Shown: positions 8,078-16,672, counted from the first letter of the stretch. The stretch is DNA of 64,000 nt from an uncultured Duncaniella sp. (GCA_910577255.1 CAJTMH010000001.1:1-64000); one strand, 5' to 3'. Numbers and translations are program-made. The notes: generated by a model not told the origin, from the letters alone.

Positions 8078-9076
8078 ATGGAAAAAGAGTTTTTATTGTC
8101 TGACGAGAGCCTGAACTCTCACCAGACCATTGTCAAAACCGATGGTATTGACATATCACGGTTTCTGATGAACCCTGTCATGTATTACAATCATGACAGG
8201 GGTAGAGGTGTTATCGGGCGATGGGCCAACGTGCATGTACGGGAAGGCAAGCTGTATGGCACGCCTGTATTTGACGAAAACCATGAACTTGGCAAGGAGG
8301 TAGCCCGACAGGTGAGAGACGGTTTCATAAAAGCCGCAAGTATAGGCATTGAAATCATATCACAACAGGGCAATATAATAGTCAAATGTGAATTAAAGGA
8401 GGTTTCGATCTGCGACATCCCCGCCAACAGTAACGCTTTACAGCTGTATTTCAATGATTCCGCCATATCGCACGCCCAATATATGAGTAAGACCAAATCA
8501 TACGAGCAGGTTGAGAGGTCTCATTTAGCGCAGATCCGCAAGGCTCTTGATTTGCCAGAAAACGCCGATATGGCCGCGATTGTAGGTGCGGTGGAGGAAT
8601 TGTCCGTGTATCGATCTGAAAAGCCTGACTGACGCCCGCTTAAAAATGGCTTGTGAGCGAGGCTTGATAAGCGAGATGGAATACAAGCAAGTATATCCGT
8701 TAATATATGATAATGCGACAAAGGTGTCGGAGTATCTCTCACGCAAGCAAAAGGAGTTTGATGAGACATTCGATGAGGAGTTTAGAAAATTCTGCTTTCG
8801 TAATGGCGATCGTTTACGTTATATAAACGATTGGAGAGGATTGAACCCCTTGGCTAAATCAAATTTTGAAGGATTCAAATTGATGGTTGCACATTTACCC
8901 GAAACTAAAAGCATTACCGAAATGATTAGAGAGAGTTCTCGAAATCGCGATAACGAGCGTCGGGATTGGACTCTCAATGATTACAGGAAGAATGATCTAA
9001 GGCGCTAGCTAAAGATCCGACATTATACAAAAGACTCATAGAGAATCACGATAAACATTATAGCATTTACGATTAA
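8078..9076 (+). pseudogene. Prohead protease/scaffold gene with two frameshifts
   Basis: The N-terminal 184 codons (8078-8632) read as an HK97-type caudovirus prohead protease: MNPVMYYNHDRGRGVIGRW with the conserved His, and FIKAASIGIEI with the Ser-containing block. The continuation, a helical scaffold-like segment beginning LTDARLKMACERG, lies in another frame from about 8615 to 9007, and a last piece, AKDPTLYKRLIENHD, returns to the first frame at 9008. The shifts are a net +1 (or -2) between 8605 and 8632 and a -1 at about 9006, which compensate each other. The product would normally cleave scaffold from capsid during head maturation. Confidence 0.7.
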
Positions 9077-9080
9077 TAAT

Positions 9081-9958
9081 ATGGCAAAACTGACAAAAGA
9101 AATATGGGTTGAACAACTCATGGAGAATTTTTACCCGGAAAGCTCTTTCCTTAAATATGCAAAGGACTTTTCGGAGTGCGTTGATTACAATGCAATAAAT
9201 ATGGCCGCTTCCGGCATTGATCCCAAGGTATTGATAAACAATACTACGTACCCGATCAAGGTTACACAGCGCGTTGATACGCCGATCAAGATTGAACTTG
9301 ATAAGTTTGAGACCGAAAATACCCTCGTAAGACGGCCCGAAGTTCTTGAATACAGCTATGATCAGCTTGAATCCGTCCTGATGGGGCATCGCAACACCCT
9401 CCGGGCAAAGACAGCCCAAAAGGCGGCTCACGCCTTTGCTCCAAAAGAGGACGGGATATACACGCCCGTAATATCTATCACGGGCGATGTTGTGGCCGGA
9501 CGCAAACGCCTCTCGATCGAGGATATATTGAACCTTAAGGAGCGTTTTGATGATGCGGATGTATACCGTTTGAGAAACGCTGTCTCGTGTTGACCCCCAA
9601 ACACCTTTCAGACTTAATTCTCTTTGATGTGAAAGCGTTTAAAGACCTGACCGATATTGTTGATGGTCAGCCCAACAAGTTTGCCGGATTCAATATTCTT
9701 CAGACATCCATCACTCCGCGATATAATGCCACTACGGGAAAGAAGGTCGATTTTGAGGCCGAGAAAGCTGACACCGACACTTTCTGCTCATTCGCTTTTC
9801 ATGGTGACGAGGTAATGAAGGCTGATGGAGAGGTTTATATGTATCTCAGAGAGGATGACCCGGAGGAGCGCGGCGATATTGTCGGCTTTGACAAAAGATT
9901 CATCGCTCTGCCTATCCGAGAAAAGGGCATAGGCGTCATAATGAGCACTATGGTATAA
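9081..9958 (+). pseudogene. Major capsid protein gene with one frameshift
   Basis: The first 171 codons (9081-9593) and a second frame from about 9587 to 9958 join into a protein of about 292 residues with the character of a Mu-like major capsid protein: an N-terminal MAKLTKEIWVEQLMENFYP, a middle RRPEVLEYSYDQLESVLMGHR, and a C-terminal LTPKHLSDLILFDVKAF. A single missing base near 9583-9590, in the run encoding AVL-VLTP, explains the break. It immediately follows the protease gene, the usual order in the phage head module. A bidirectional terminator follows. Confidence 0.65.
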
Positions 9959-9978
9959 ATACTCCTGATTGAATTTAA

Positions 9979-10020
9979 AAACAGGCCTGAGGCTCCTTAA
10001 ATTGGGCCTCAGGCCTGTTT
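9979..10020. terminator. Bidirectional terminator
   Basis: A perfect 15-bp stem, AAACAGGCCTGAGGC at 9979-9993 and GCCTCAGGCCTGTTT at 10006-10020, with a 12-nt loop. A and T runs on both sides allow it to serve the capsid operon on the plus strand and the convergent gene on the minus strand. Confidence 0.85.
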
Positions 10021-10027
10021 CTTTTCG

Positions 10028-10324
10028 TTACTTCCAATTGAATCCTTGATGTTCTTGGCAGAATTGCTTGTATTTAGCCGGATCCTGCCGCATTGTACTG
10101 ATCATCTCATCTTTGGTCAGTATAGTGGTGATAGTCCTATCAGAGACAAAGAACTCCTTCTCACAAAGTATCTTCATTGTGTCATCCAACCGAAGCCCTC
10201 TCTTTTCGGTATAATAATAAAAACGCACGGCGACAAGTTTGTCACGAGTTGCCAGCCGTTCTTCTCGGGTGGTAGCTACCGCACCCAGCACCTTGTCTAT
10301 TGGAGTAGTTGATAATTTTGCCAT
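10028..10324 (-). CDS. Small conserved-looking protein at the right end of the element
   Basis: A 98-residue basic, helical protein (MAKLSTTPIDKVLG ... RFYYYTEKRGLRLDDTMKIL ... FVSDRTITTILT). The VSDRTITTIL stretch could be the recognition helix of a helix-turn-helix, but I do not recognise the family. It is transcribed towards the phage operon and ends 8 nt from the shared terminator. Its start is 122 nt from the right end, placing it inside the mobile element as a separately expressed accessory gene. Function is unknown. Confidence 0.55.
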   Translation of the reverse strand: MAKLSTTPIDKVLGAVATTREERLATRDKLVAVRFYYYTEKRGLRLDDTMKILCEKEFFVSDRTITTILTKDEMISTMRQDPAKYKQFCQEHQGFNWK

Positions 10325-10394
10325 AATGACAAAGATAGCAATTTTATCCGACTATATGAAGTGTTGCTGTTGTTCTTGTGCAGTCATTTCAACA

Positions 10395-10446
10395 ATTTTT
10401 GCCGTTTCAAAAAAACTATTTTTGCCATTTCAAAAAAACTGCGACA
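10395..10446 (-). repeat. Right end with tandem transposase-binding repeats
   Basis: Two adjacent 23-bp direct repeats, 10395-10417 and 10418-10440, differ at a single base (G or A at position 10 of each). They are followed by GCGACA, whose terminal ACA is the right cleavage end. Each contains the complement of the TTTTGAAATGGCAAAA core of the left end, with the left end matching the outer copy. Tandem sites fit MuA-type ends, which carry several transposase-binding sites. Confidence 0.75.
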
Positions 10447-10454
10447 TAACTTTG
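10447..10454 (+). promoter_or_regulatory. -7 box directly abutting the Mu-like right end
   Basis: TAACTTTG matches the Bacteroidales -7 consensus TAnnTTTG and sits 22 nt upstream of the lipoprotein start at 10477. The first base outside the element is the first base of the box, so any native -33 element was displaced by the insertion. The element end itself supplies the sequence upstream. Confidence 0.55.
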
Positions 10455-10476
10455 CACAAATAAAATCTGTTATAAT

Positions 10477-11067
10477 ATGAAATGGTTTAACATTCTTATA
10501 AGTTTATGTTTAGTATTTGTTAGTTGCAATTCAAATACTAAAAATGAAAATACAAACTCAGATTCCGTAGTTAATACGGAAGATAAAACACAAAAAGAAG
10601 TAGCTATAGGTGAAAACTCGCCCTTTATTTCTACCTTTGATGAAACCACAAATCCAAATGCAGGAAAAGAAGCATTAAAGGGTCTTGAATTCGGTATAAC
10701 TGAAGCTCAATTTAATAAATTTGAAAAGAAATTTCTTGCAAATTTTGAAGATGATGAAGTATATGGTTACCATATAGGAGATTTCACATTTCATGATGTA
10801 ACTCCTTATTATAATGAGGGGAAACTTTATAGACTGGATGTAAATGGATTTAATCACCTTAATATGGAAGAGATAATATCAGAAAGTAAGGTAATAAAAT
10901 CCATTTTAAGTTCGAAATATGGCAACCCTATATTCGAGTGTGAAATACCTCATGATAAAGAACTTGCTGAAAATTCCGGAAAATGTATCGCTGAATGGAA
11001 AATAGGGAAAAAAACATTCAACTTTGTTTTTTTGATTTCACAAAAGCGGCTCATAGCAATTTATTGA
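10477..11067 (+). CDS. Hypothetical lipoprotein
   Basis: A 196-residue protein with a short signal and lipobox (SLCLVFVSC, acylated Cys16), followed by an Asn/Thr/Glu-rich linker and then a globular domain. It has no family I can name. The gene is AT-rich relative to genes further right, as is common in accessory DNA. It stands alone on the plus strand, directly outside the Mu-like element, and is followed by a terminator. Probably an envelope-anchored protein; which membrane it faces cannot be told from sequence. Confidence 0.65.
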   Translation: MKWFNILISLCLVFVSCNSNTKNENTNSDSVVNTEDKTQKEVAIGENSPFISTFDETTNPNAGKEALKGLEFGITEAQFNKFEKKFLANFEDDEVYGYHIGDFTFHDVTPYYNEGKLYRLDVNGFNHLNMEEIISESKVIKSILSSKYGNPIFECEIPHDKELAENSGKCIAEWKIGKKTFNFVFLISQKRLIAIY

Positions 11068-11197
11068 AACTGGTTATTTTCCGATGCGATGTCGTTAACG
11101 AAATACAAAATAAGGAAAGCGAAAGGCAAGAAAAGTATAGTAATGCCAATACTGATATGATATAAATAAGCGCGTCTTTTCGTAACTCTCATAAGGA

Positions 11198-11242
11198 CCA
11201 TAACTTCGCTGAAAAATTCAGCAAGTTATGGACTTTTTTTTT
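11198..11242 (+). terminator. Terminator after the lipoprotein gene
   Basis: CCATAACTTCGCTGAA and TTCAGCAAGTTATGG form a stem with one bulged C, followed by nine T residues at 11234-11242. The T run also overlaps the beginning of the portal-gene fragment. The 130 bp between the lipoprotein stop and this hairpin holds no credible gene. Confidence 0.75.
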
Positions 11243-11761
11243 CAGACAACCTCAATTTTAACTCGGTTGAAGACCTGCCCGGCCTTTCGGCTCATACAAT
11301 CTTCAAGGGCAATTCTTCCTCGGTATTCAAAGAGGACGTTGACATCGTGCCTACCTTTGTCGATAATAAGCTCTCTTATATCCCATGGGGCGGCGACAAT
11401 CAAATACCTTTCGCTATTCTCGACCTCATAGAGAAAGACGAAACCCTCGCCACCTGCCAATGTTTCAACGCCGAGGTCTGCTATGGCTCAGGCTTGCGGT
11501 ATGATACCTGCTTCGTTTCTGTTTCGGTTAAGAATGAAGTCGAGGACTTCATTCTCGACAACGACCTCGCCTCATACTTTCTCGGAGTCAGTCAGGGCTT
11601 CAAGCACTTTGGCTTTGCAGTGTCAGTGCTTATCCTCAATGAAGACGGCACGAAAATCGTGCGCCTCATTCGTAAGGAAGCCAGTTATTGCCGTTTCGCA
11701 CCTGCCGATGCGTCCGGCAAAATTCCGAAGATACTCTACGCTAACTGGCGTAAGGTCGTAT
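11239..11761 (+). pseudogene. Phage portal-protein gene fragment
   Basis: An open frame without its own start in frame reads SDNLNFNSVEDLPGL, then DNKLSYIPWGGDNQIPF, LIEKDETLATCQCFNAEV and a C-terminal KIPKILYANWRKV, a pattern I associate with portal-like proteins of Bacteroidales phages. Roughly 175 residues remain, about a third of a portal protein; the rest is missing after 11761. An ATG at 11228 lies one base out of frame across a run of nine Ts, so a slipped base there could also be involved. It lies outside the Mu-like ends, so it derives from another phage or a rearranged copy. Confidence 0.5.
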
Positions 11762-11796
11762 CAATTTTTTTTCGTATTTAGTCAATAATAACCTTT

Positions 11797-11864
11797 GTAT
11801 TGAATAAAATATATACTCTTTTATTCAATACAGTGGTTTAATTGAATAAAAAGAGCTAAATTTG
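11797..11864 (+). promoter_or_regulatory. Promoter with triplicated ATTGAATAAAA operator
   Basis: GTATTGAATAAAA at 11797-11809 and its exact reverse complement at 11819-11831 form a 13-bp inverted repeat, and a third direct copy, ATTGAATAAAAA, lies at 11841-11852. A TAAATTTG -7 box follows at 11857-11864, just before the ATPase start at 11883. The layout suggests a repressor-controlled promoter, but the binding protein is not encoded nearby in a recognisable form. Confidence 0.55.
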
Positions 11865-11882
11865 CAGTCTAATAAGACGGCA

Positions 11883-13160
11883 ATGAAAAATATAATCTTC
11901 AATCAAAAGACTGAACGCGATGAGCTGATGGCTCGTCCGTACCAACAGCGGCAAACCAAACATGATGTTGAGGAACTTCTCTCCAATCCACTAATCAAAC
12001 TGATTACAGGCCCACGACGCGTTGGTAAATCAGTGTTTGCCTTGCTGATGCTTCAAGGGAAGAATTTTGCCTACCTGAATTTTGATGATGCACAGTTGTT
12101 GGAGAATTGGAATGAGGATTTGGTGATGTCGGCTCTTGATGACATATACCCCGGATATGATTATCTACTTCTCGATGAGGTGCAGAACCTCCCCGGCTGG
12201 GATATGTGGGTAAGCAAACTATATCGTCGCGGCAAGAATTTGGTTATCACAGGAAGCAACGCAAAACTCCTGAGCAGTGAAATGGCGACATCACTGACCG
12301 GACGCTATCTGAAAATAGACATGCTCCCTTTCAGCCTTGACGAAACCATGAGCTGGAATGACATCGACATCCATGCGCCGCGTGAGGAACAGCTTGCCAA
12401 AGCCACCGTACTCGCCGATGATTATATGCGCAACGGCGGTTATCCCGAAACCATAAAGGCGAGAGCTATCACAAAGAACTATCTCTCCACTTTATTCGAC
12501 TCCATATTGCTTAAAGATGTTGCGAAGCGACATAATGTAAGGAACACGACCGATCTGTATAACCTTGCCACATACCTACTTTCCAACTTTTGCAACCCGA
12601 TTTCCTCAAACGAACTTGCTGTAGAGTTGGGATTGTCAAGTGTGGCAACTACTAAGAAATTCTGCGACTATCTCGCCGAACCTTACCTATTTTTCTATCT
12701 ACCTCGCTTCAACAATAAACTGAAACTGATGAAGAAAGCTCCGCGCAAGGTTTATGTTGTGGATAACGGATTTGTGCAGAGCACCGCATTTAACCTAAGC
12801 GAGAACCTCGGACGACTTTTGGAAAATCAAGTATTCGTGGAACTCCTGCGCCGTGGCTACGAACCGGGCAACACACTATTCTACTACCGCACCCGCAACG
12901 ACAAGGAAATTGATTTCGTGACCCGCCGCGGCACAAAGGTCGAGCAACTGATCCAAGTATGCTACGACATGACCTCCGAGAAAACCCGCAAGCGTGAACT
13001 CGATGCCCTCGTCGAAGCATCCGAAGAACTCCACTGCGACAACCTCCTCGTCATTACCAACGACCAAGAGGAGCAAGCCGAGTGGAAAGGCAAAACTATA
13101 TATGTAGAATCAGTAAAAAACATTTACTCAAAAATGGATACGATATGGCAATGCAATTAA
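11883..13160 (+). CDS. AAA ATPase with C-terminal DUF4143
   Basis: A 425-residue protein of the AAA_14/DUF4143 type, which is widespread in Bacteroidales genomes in many copies and has no settled function. Walker A is GPRRVGKS near residue 44 and Walker B is YLLLDEVQNLPGW near residue 98; ITGSNAKLLSSEM is the sensor region. The C-terminal half ends with a nuclease-fold-like pattern, E.FVELLRRGYE...YYRTRNDKEIDFVTRRG, seen in DUF4143 and related restriction-endonuclease folds. I chose the ATG at 11883 because the frame's upstream TTG overlaps the -7 box. It stands alone behind a repeat-rich promoter. Confidence 0.8.
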   Translation: MKNIIFNQKTERDELMARPYQQRQTKHDVEELLSNPLIKLITGPRRVGKSVFALLMLQGKNFAYLNFDDAQLLENWNEDLVMSALDDIYPGYDYLLLDEVQNLPGWDMWVSKLYRRGKNLVITGSNAKLLSSEMATSLTGRYLKIDMLPFSLDETMSWNDIDIHAPREEQLAKATVLADDYMRNGGYPETIKARAITKNYLSTLFDSILLKDVAKRHNVRNTTDLYNLATYLLSNFCNPISSNELAVELGLSSVATTKKFCDYLAEPYLFFYLPRFNNKLKLMKKAPRKVYVVDNGFVQSTAFNLSENLGRLLENQVFVELLRRGYEPGNTLFYYRTRNDKEIDFVTRRGTKVEQLIQVCYDMTSEKTRKRELDALVEASEELHCDNLLVITNDQEEQAEWKGKTIYVESVKNIYSKMDTIWQCN

Positions 13161-13274
13161 TTTGTTATCGAATACCCTATTCCCCATCATGATTTATTTT
13201 GAAAATATAGCAGTTATATTGAGATGATCTTAGATTTTTTAGTAAATTTGTAATTTAAACATTAGAACAGATTT

Positions 13275-14918
13275 ATGGCACTTTCGCTTAATGCAGAACA
13301 AAAGAATATTATGGACTTATTCGTAAACGAGAAACTATACAAGATTCCCGGTTACCAACGTCCCTATTCTTGGACTTTTGATCAATGTGAGCAATTTTAT
13401 CGAGATCTCTATGACGCTTTTAGAAGAGATGATGACTATTTTATCGGAAATTTAGTTCTTGCACATGGTCGTAAGAATAAAAACACTTATGAAGTAGTCG
13501 ACGGTCAGCAACGTATAATTACTTTGTGGATTTTACTATACGTAGCTCATCGTATGTTTAAAGGTCTAGATAAACTAGAGAGGACTTTATTTATCGAAGG
13601 TTGGACGGGTGCAGAAAAAAATTTACGAATTGACTCACAAGTATTTGAAAACGACGATAACCATAATCTTTCGCAGCTATCGAGGGACAATGGTTCTGAT
13701 CTTGAGCAAAAATTATCGATTGTAAAAAATAAAAAAAATGAGATAGAATTTTCAAAATGTTCAAGCCTAATAGAGTATAATGCCCTATGTTTCTATAATT
13801 GGTTTTCTTATCTTGCGAATAATATAGGGAATGAAAGAACTATACAATTTATTCGTTTTATTGTAGAGCGGGTTTATATGTTGCCAATAGAACTTACTGA
13901 TGAAGATGCAGATAAAGCATCTGGACAAGCTCTTACTATATTCGAGACACTTAATGATCGTGGTTTAAACCTGGAAGATGCAGATATTTTTAAGGAAAAA
14001 CTCTTCAATAAATCTCGTTCAACTAATACGGGAAATGATTTTATAGAAAAATGGAGTGAATTAAAGCAATCATGTTTAATTATTGGATCGAAAATAGATG
14101 ATCTATTCAGGTTCTATATGCATATTATACGTGGACTAAACAATGAACCTGGATATAATCAGAATCTAAGGGATTTTTTTACAACTAATGACGTATCCCC
14201 ACTGTTGATAGAAAGCTATGACAAAGTACTCAATGATCTTAATAAGATTATTGAGGCTATCTCGTGGGTAAAAGAGGCAAGTACAAATAAGGATGAACTA
14301 TCCGCATGGTTACAGCTGATAAATGTATATACAAATCAGTATCCTCTTTATGCAGTAGTTGCTTATATTTTTAAACATCCTAATCCTGATTCCCATAAAG
14401 TTGTTTCATTTCTGCAATCCTTGATAAGATACTGTTACTATAAGGGGGCTACAACTTCCGTGGATAACGAGATTTATTCAATAATCTGCAATATAATGCA
14501 TGATAAGGATATCAAAGATTACAAGCAAATCTCTATTGAGAATTCATATTTTGACCGATTGGGAAAAATGCGAGTACCTTATGCTCTCTTGGCTTACTAT
14601 TTAGACAATCCTAAGGGGTTGGAAAATTTTTCTGTTGATAGGATTTTATCCAACAAAGATCTAGATTTGACACTTGATAATGAGTCATCTTTTACAGAAA
14701 CAAAAAAAATGTTAGATTCTTTGGGTAATGCAATAGTAGTTGATTGTCCTCGTCGATATGGAACTTATGAGAAGAGAGCAAGTTATTACAATGTAAATAG
14801 TGATATTCCAGCGGTTAGACGTATATTTGCTTTAAATGATTTTCCCTCATTCTCATTTATCGAGCAAAGAGATAATGCAATAAAAAACCGATTGGTAGAA
14901 TTTTTCAAAGGAGAATAA
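13275..14918 (+). CDS. DUF262-family protein lacking a clear HNH motif
   Basis: A 547-residue protein. The N-terminal DUF262 (ParB/Srx-like) domain carries IPGYQRPYSW near residue 25 and the signature DGQQR at residues 76-80, thought to bind and hydrolyse nucleotide in GmrS-type proteins. The C-terminal region has the LGNAI and D.LGN-like spacing of DUF1524, but no HxxP/HNH nuclease signature is visible where GmrD-type proteins have it (the sequence there reads DRILSNK). The stop is followed by one base and the ATG of an AAA ATPase, so the two are coupled. Role: probably one half of a defence or stress module; inference only. Confidence 0.75.
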   Translation: MALSLNAEQKNIMDLFVNEKLYKIPGYQRPYSWTFDQCEQFYRDLYDAFRRDDDYFIGNLVLAHGRKNKNTYEVVDGQQRIITLWILLYVAHRMFKGLDKLERTLFIEGWTGAEKNLRIDSQVFENDDNHNLSQLSRDNGSDLEQKLSIVKNKKNEIEFSKCSSLIEYNALCFYNWFSYLANNIGNERTIQFIRFIVERVYMLPIELTDEDADKASGQALTIFETLNDRGLNLEDADIFKEKLFNKSRSTNTGNDFIEKWSELKQSCLIIGSKIDDLFRFYMHIIRGLNNEPGYNQNLRDFFTTNDVSPLLIESYDKVLNDLNKIIEAISWVKEASTNKDELSAWLQLINVYTNQYPLYAVVAYIFKHPNPDSHKVVSFLQSLIRYCYYKGATTSVDNEIYSIICNIMHDKDIKDYKQISIENSYFDRLGKMRVPYALLAYYLDNPKGLENFSVDRILSNKDLDLTLDNESSFTETKKMLDSLGNAIVVDCPRRYGTYEKRASYYNVNSDIPAVRRIFALNDFPSFSFIEQRDNAIKNRLVEFFKGE

Positions 14919-14919
14919 T

Positions 14920-16347
14920 ATGTTTATTGAAAATATAAAAATTGAGAAATTTAAAGGATTTTCCAGTGCTGTGGAAGTCAATAATATGAAAGATATGAAC
15001 CTTCTTATATATGGAGAGAACGGTTCGGGAAAAAGTTCACTGTATGAGGCCATCAGACTAACAATGTATTATAATAGATTGTATAAAAATGCTGTTGACG
15101 GTGCAATTGATCCAGCTGATGAAATCAGAAGACGTGATAATTGGTTAACCAAGTTAGCATATGCAGAAACACCTCCTTTCATTGTTGAGATTAATAACAC
15201 AACATACAATACTTTGAACACATCAAATGTAGATTGCTATATGTTATCATACGTTGATAGTCATTATTTCCCGTTTGATCAAGATGGAAAACTTTCTCTT
15301 AACGCTATGTTATGGGGGCTAAATTTCCCTGACATTCCAACAGATTTTGTAAAAGATAGTTTTGAAGTGATTTTAGCAGAAGTCAACAGTGTTCTTAAAA
15401 AAGAATTTTATCTCAATATTAATATAACAGTAGATGGCACTAATGATTATAATATCATTATTGAAGATAGACATTCTGGCTTAAAAAAATCAACAAATAT
15501 CGATCAATATTTTAATGAGGCTAAGTTGACAATCATAAATCTATTGATTAAATTAAGTGCAGTAGAGTTGCTTGGCGATCACTCACATGAAAAATTGCTC
15601 ATACTTGATGATGTTATTTCTAGTATGGATATGGCAAATCGTACTTTTTTTACTCATTATATATTAACACATTTTTATAAATATCAAAAGATTATATTAA
15701 CTCATAATGCAAGTTATTATAATCTATTCCAGAGCGCAATAATTCTCCATGAGAAGAACAAATGGATACAGCATTCCTTATTGGTAGTCGGTGACAGTAT
15801 TAATATTGCTTCCTCTTCTGTTTTAAAGAGTCGTGATGCCAAGACGCTGAACGACCATTATATAACTGGGAGAATTGCATCGAATGATATTGCGAATAAA
15901 ATTCGTCAGTGCTTGGAAACACAGATACATGAACTTGCGTTATGGCTTCATATGGAAAGTGTGGATCAGTCCGGCCGCATAATAAATAATCTATTATCTG
16001 GGACAAAAAAAGTATATCTCAAAGTTGATGGCAAAAAGGTACTTCTTTCTGAGGATCTGAATTACGATTTGCAGAATATTTTGAATGATGGGACCAAAAC
16101 AGATTCGGGTAAAGTCACGGATTGTCTTAACAAAATAAGAGAGTATGATTGTACGAATGAACTAACCAAACTCATTCCAATCATCAAAGAGGTTAGATTA
16201 TACGAAAAACTAGTTCTTCACCAGCTTTCTCACGGACGAACTGGTTTACCTTCTTTTTCGAATTCCGAAATTAAGAAAAGTCTCGACCTTCTCATATTCC
16301 TCTCTAACTCTCTTGCAGATATTTCCAAAAATATATATGAGGCATAA
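14920..16347 (+). CDS. RecF/SMC-like AAA ATPase paired with DUF262
   Basis: A 475-residue ATPase. The start MFIENIKIEKFKGF is typical of RecF/SMC-like ATPases, Walker A is GENGSGKSS at residues 32-40, and Walker B is LLILDDVISSMD at about residues 226-237, followed by the HNASYY switch-like histidine. There is little room for a coiled coil, and I see no TOPRIM or nuclease motif. The C-terminal 200 residues are helical and unassigned. An AAAGGAG site inside the end of the DUF262 gene precedes the ATG, supporting coupled translation. Paired ATPase plus DUF262 suggests an ATP-driven sensing module. Confidence 0.75.
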   Translation: MFIENIKIEKFKGFSSAVEVNNMKDMNLLIYGENGSGKSSLYEAIRLTMYYNRLYKNAVDGAIDPADEIRRRDNWLTKLAYAETPPFIVEINNTTYNTLNTSNVDCYMLSYVDSHYFPFDQDGKLSLNAMLWGLNFPDIPTDFVKDSFEVILAEVNSVLKKEFYLNINITVDGTNDYNIIIEDRHSGLKKSTNIDQYFNEAKLTIINLLIKLSAVELLGDHSHEKLLILDDVISSMDMANRTFFTHYILTHFYKYQKIILTHNASYYNLFQSAIILHEKNKWIQHSLLVVGDSINIASSSVLKSRDAKTLNDHYITGRIASNDIANKIRQCLETQIHELALWLHMESVDQSGRIINNLLSGTKKVYLKVDGKKVLLSEDLNYDLQNILNDGTKTDSGKVTDCLNKIREYDCTNELTKLIPIIKEVRLYEKLVLHQLSHGRTGLPSFSNSEIKKSLDLLIFLSNSLADISKNIYEA

Positions 16348-16576
16348 CCTAAGCGTTGACGAGGTAAGTGAATGAATTGAACATTTCATAATTTTGACAA
16401 TCAAAGAATATGAAATATCTTTGTAGTACCCAATGTAAACAATTGGGAAGAACATTGAAATAGTGCCGTGTGCAATTCGTGAACGATGGAAAGCGTGGCA
16501 TTACAATAATATGAATACTACTTAGTTAAAGCGTATTCCGCGGTTCCAGGTGGTTTGTTGATAAAATATAAAAATC

Positions 16577-16605
16577 AAGCAGTTAGACTAAAAATCTGGC
16601 TGCTT
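16577..16605 (+). terminator. Terminator downstream of the DUF262/ATPase pair
   Basis: AGCAGTTAGA at 16578-16587 pairs through wobbles with TCTGGCTGCT at 16595-16604, loop CTAAAAA, followed by a CTTTTCTTTT run. It lies 230 nt after the ATPase stop, with no credible gene in between. Confidence 0.6.
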
Positions 16606-16635
16606 CTTTTCTTTTGTGTACACCGTGGTTTTACT

Positions 16636-16672
16636 ATGAAAGTTAAACCGAGAGTTAAACCAAAACTTTCAT
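16636..16672. repeat. Inverted repeat with nested direct repeats
   Basis: ATGAAAGTT at 16636-16644 and AACTTTCAT at 16664-16672 are perfect inverted repeats enclosing two direct copies of GTTAAACC (16642 and 16654). Such nested sites resemble integrase arm sites or an operator. A TAATTTTG -7 box for the EamA gene follows at 16783-16790. The rest of 16606-16849 holds nothing I can assign. Confidence 0.4.

Larger units (their letters stand above)
3433..10446 (+). mobile_element. Mu-like transposable prophage remnant, 7.0 kb
   Basis: The bounds come from inverted ends. The left end begins TGTGGGGGTTATTTT then GAAATGGCAAAA; the right end, read inward on the minus strand, begins TGTCGCAGTTTTTTT then GAAATGGCAAAA, with the TGT at exactly the same 24-nt distance from the shared block end. 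Inside are a CI-type repressor, a Ner-like protein, MuA and MuB homologues, GemA, prohead protease and major capsid genes, and a convergent small gene. No portal, terminase, tail or lysis genes are present, and three phage genes are broken, so it cannot make virions on its own. The 5-bp flanks (GATTT and TAACT) do not match, so no target duplication remains. Confidence 0.8.

Noticed and set aside
3428..10451. A 5-bp target-site duplication around the Mu-like element
   Set aside because: GATTT on the left and TAACT on the right do not match; shifting the ends by one or two bases does not help.
11228..11431. A plus-strand open frame starting at the ATG at 11228
   Set aside because: It is one base out of frame with the recognisable portal-like sequence and begins in a terminator T run.
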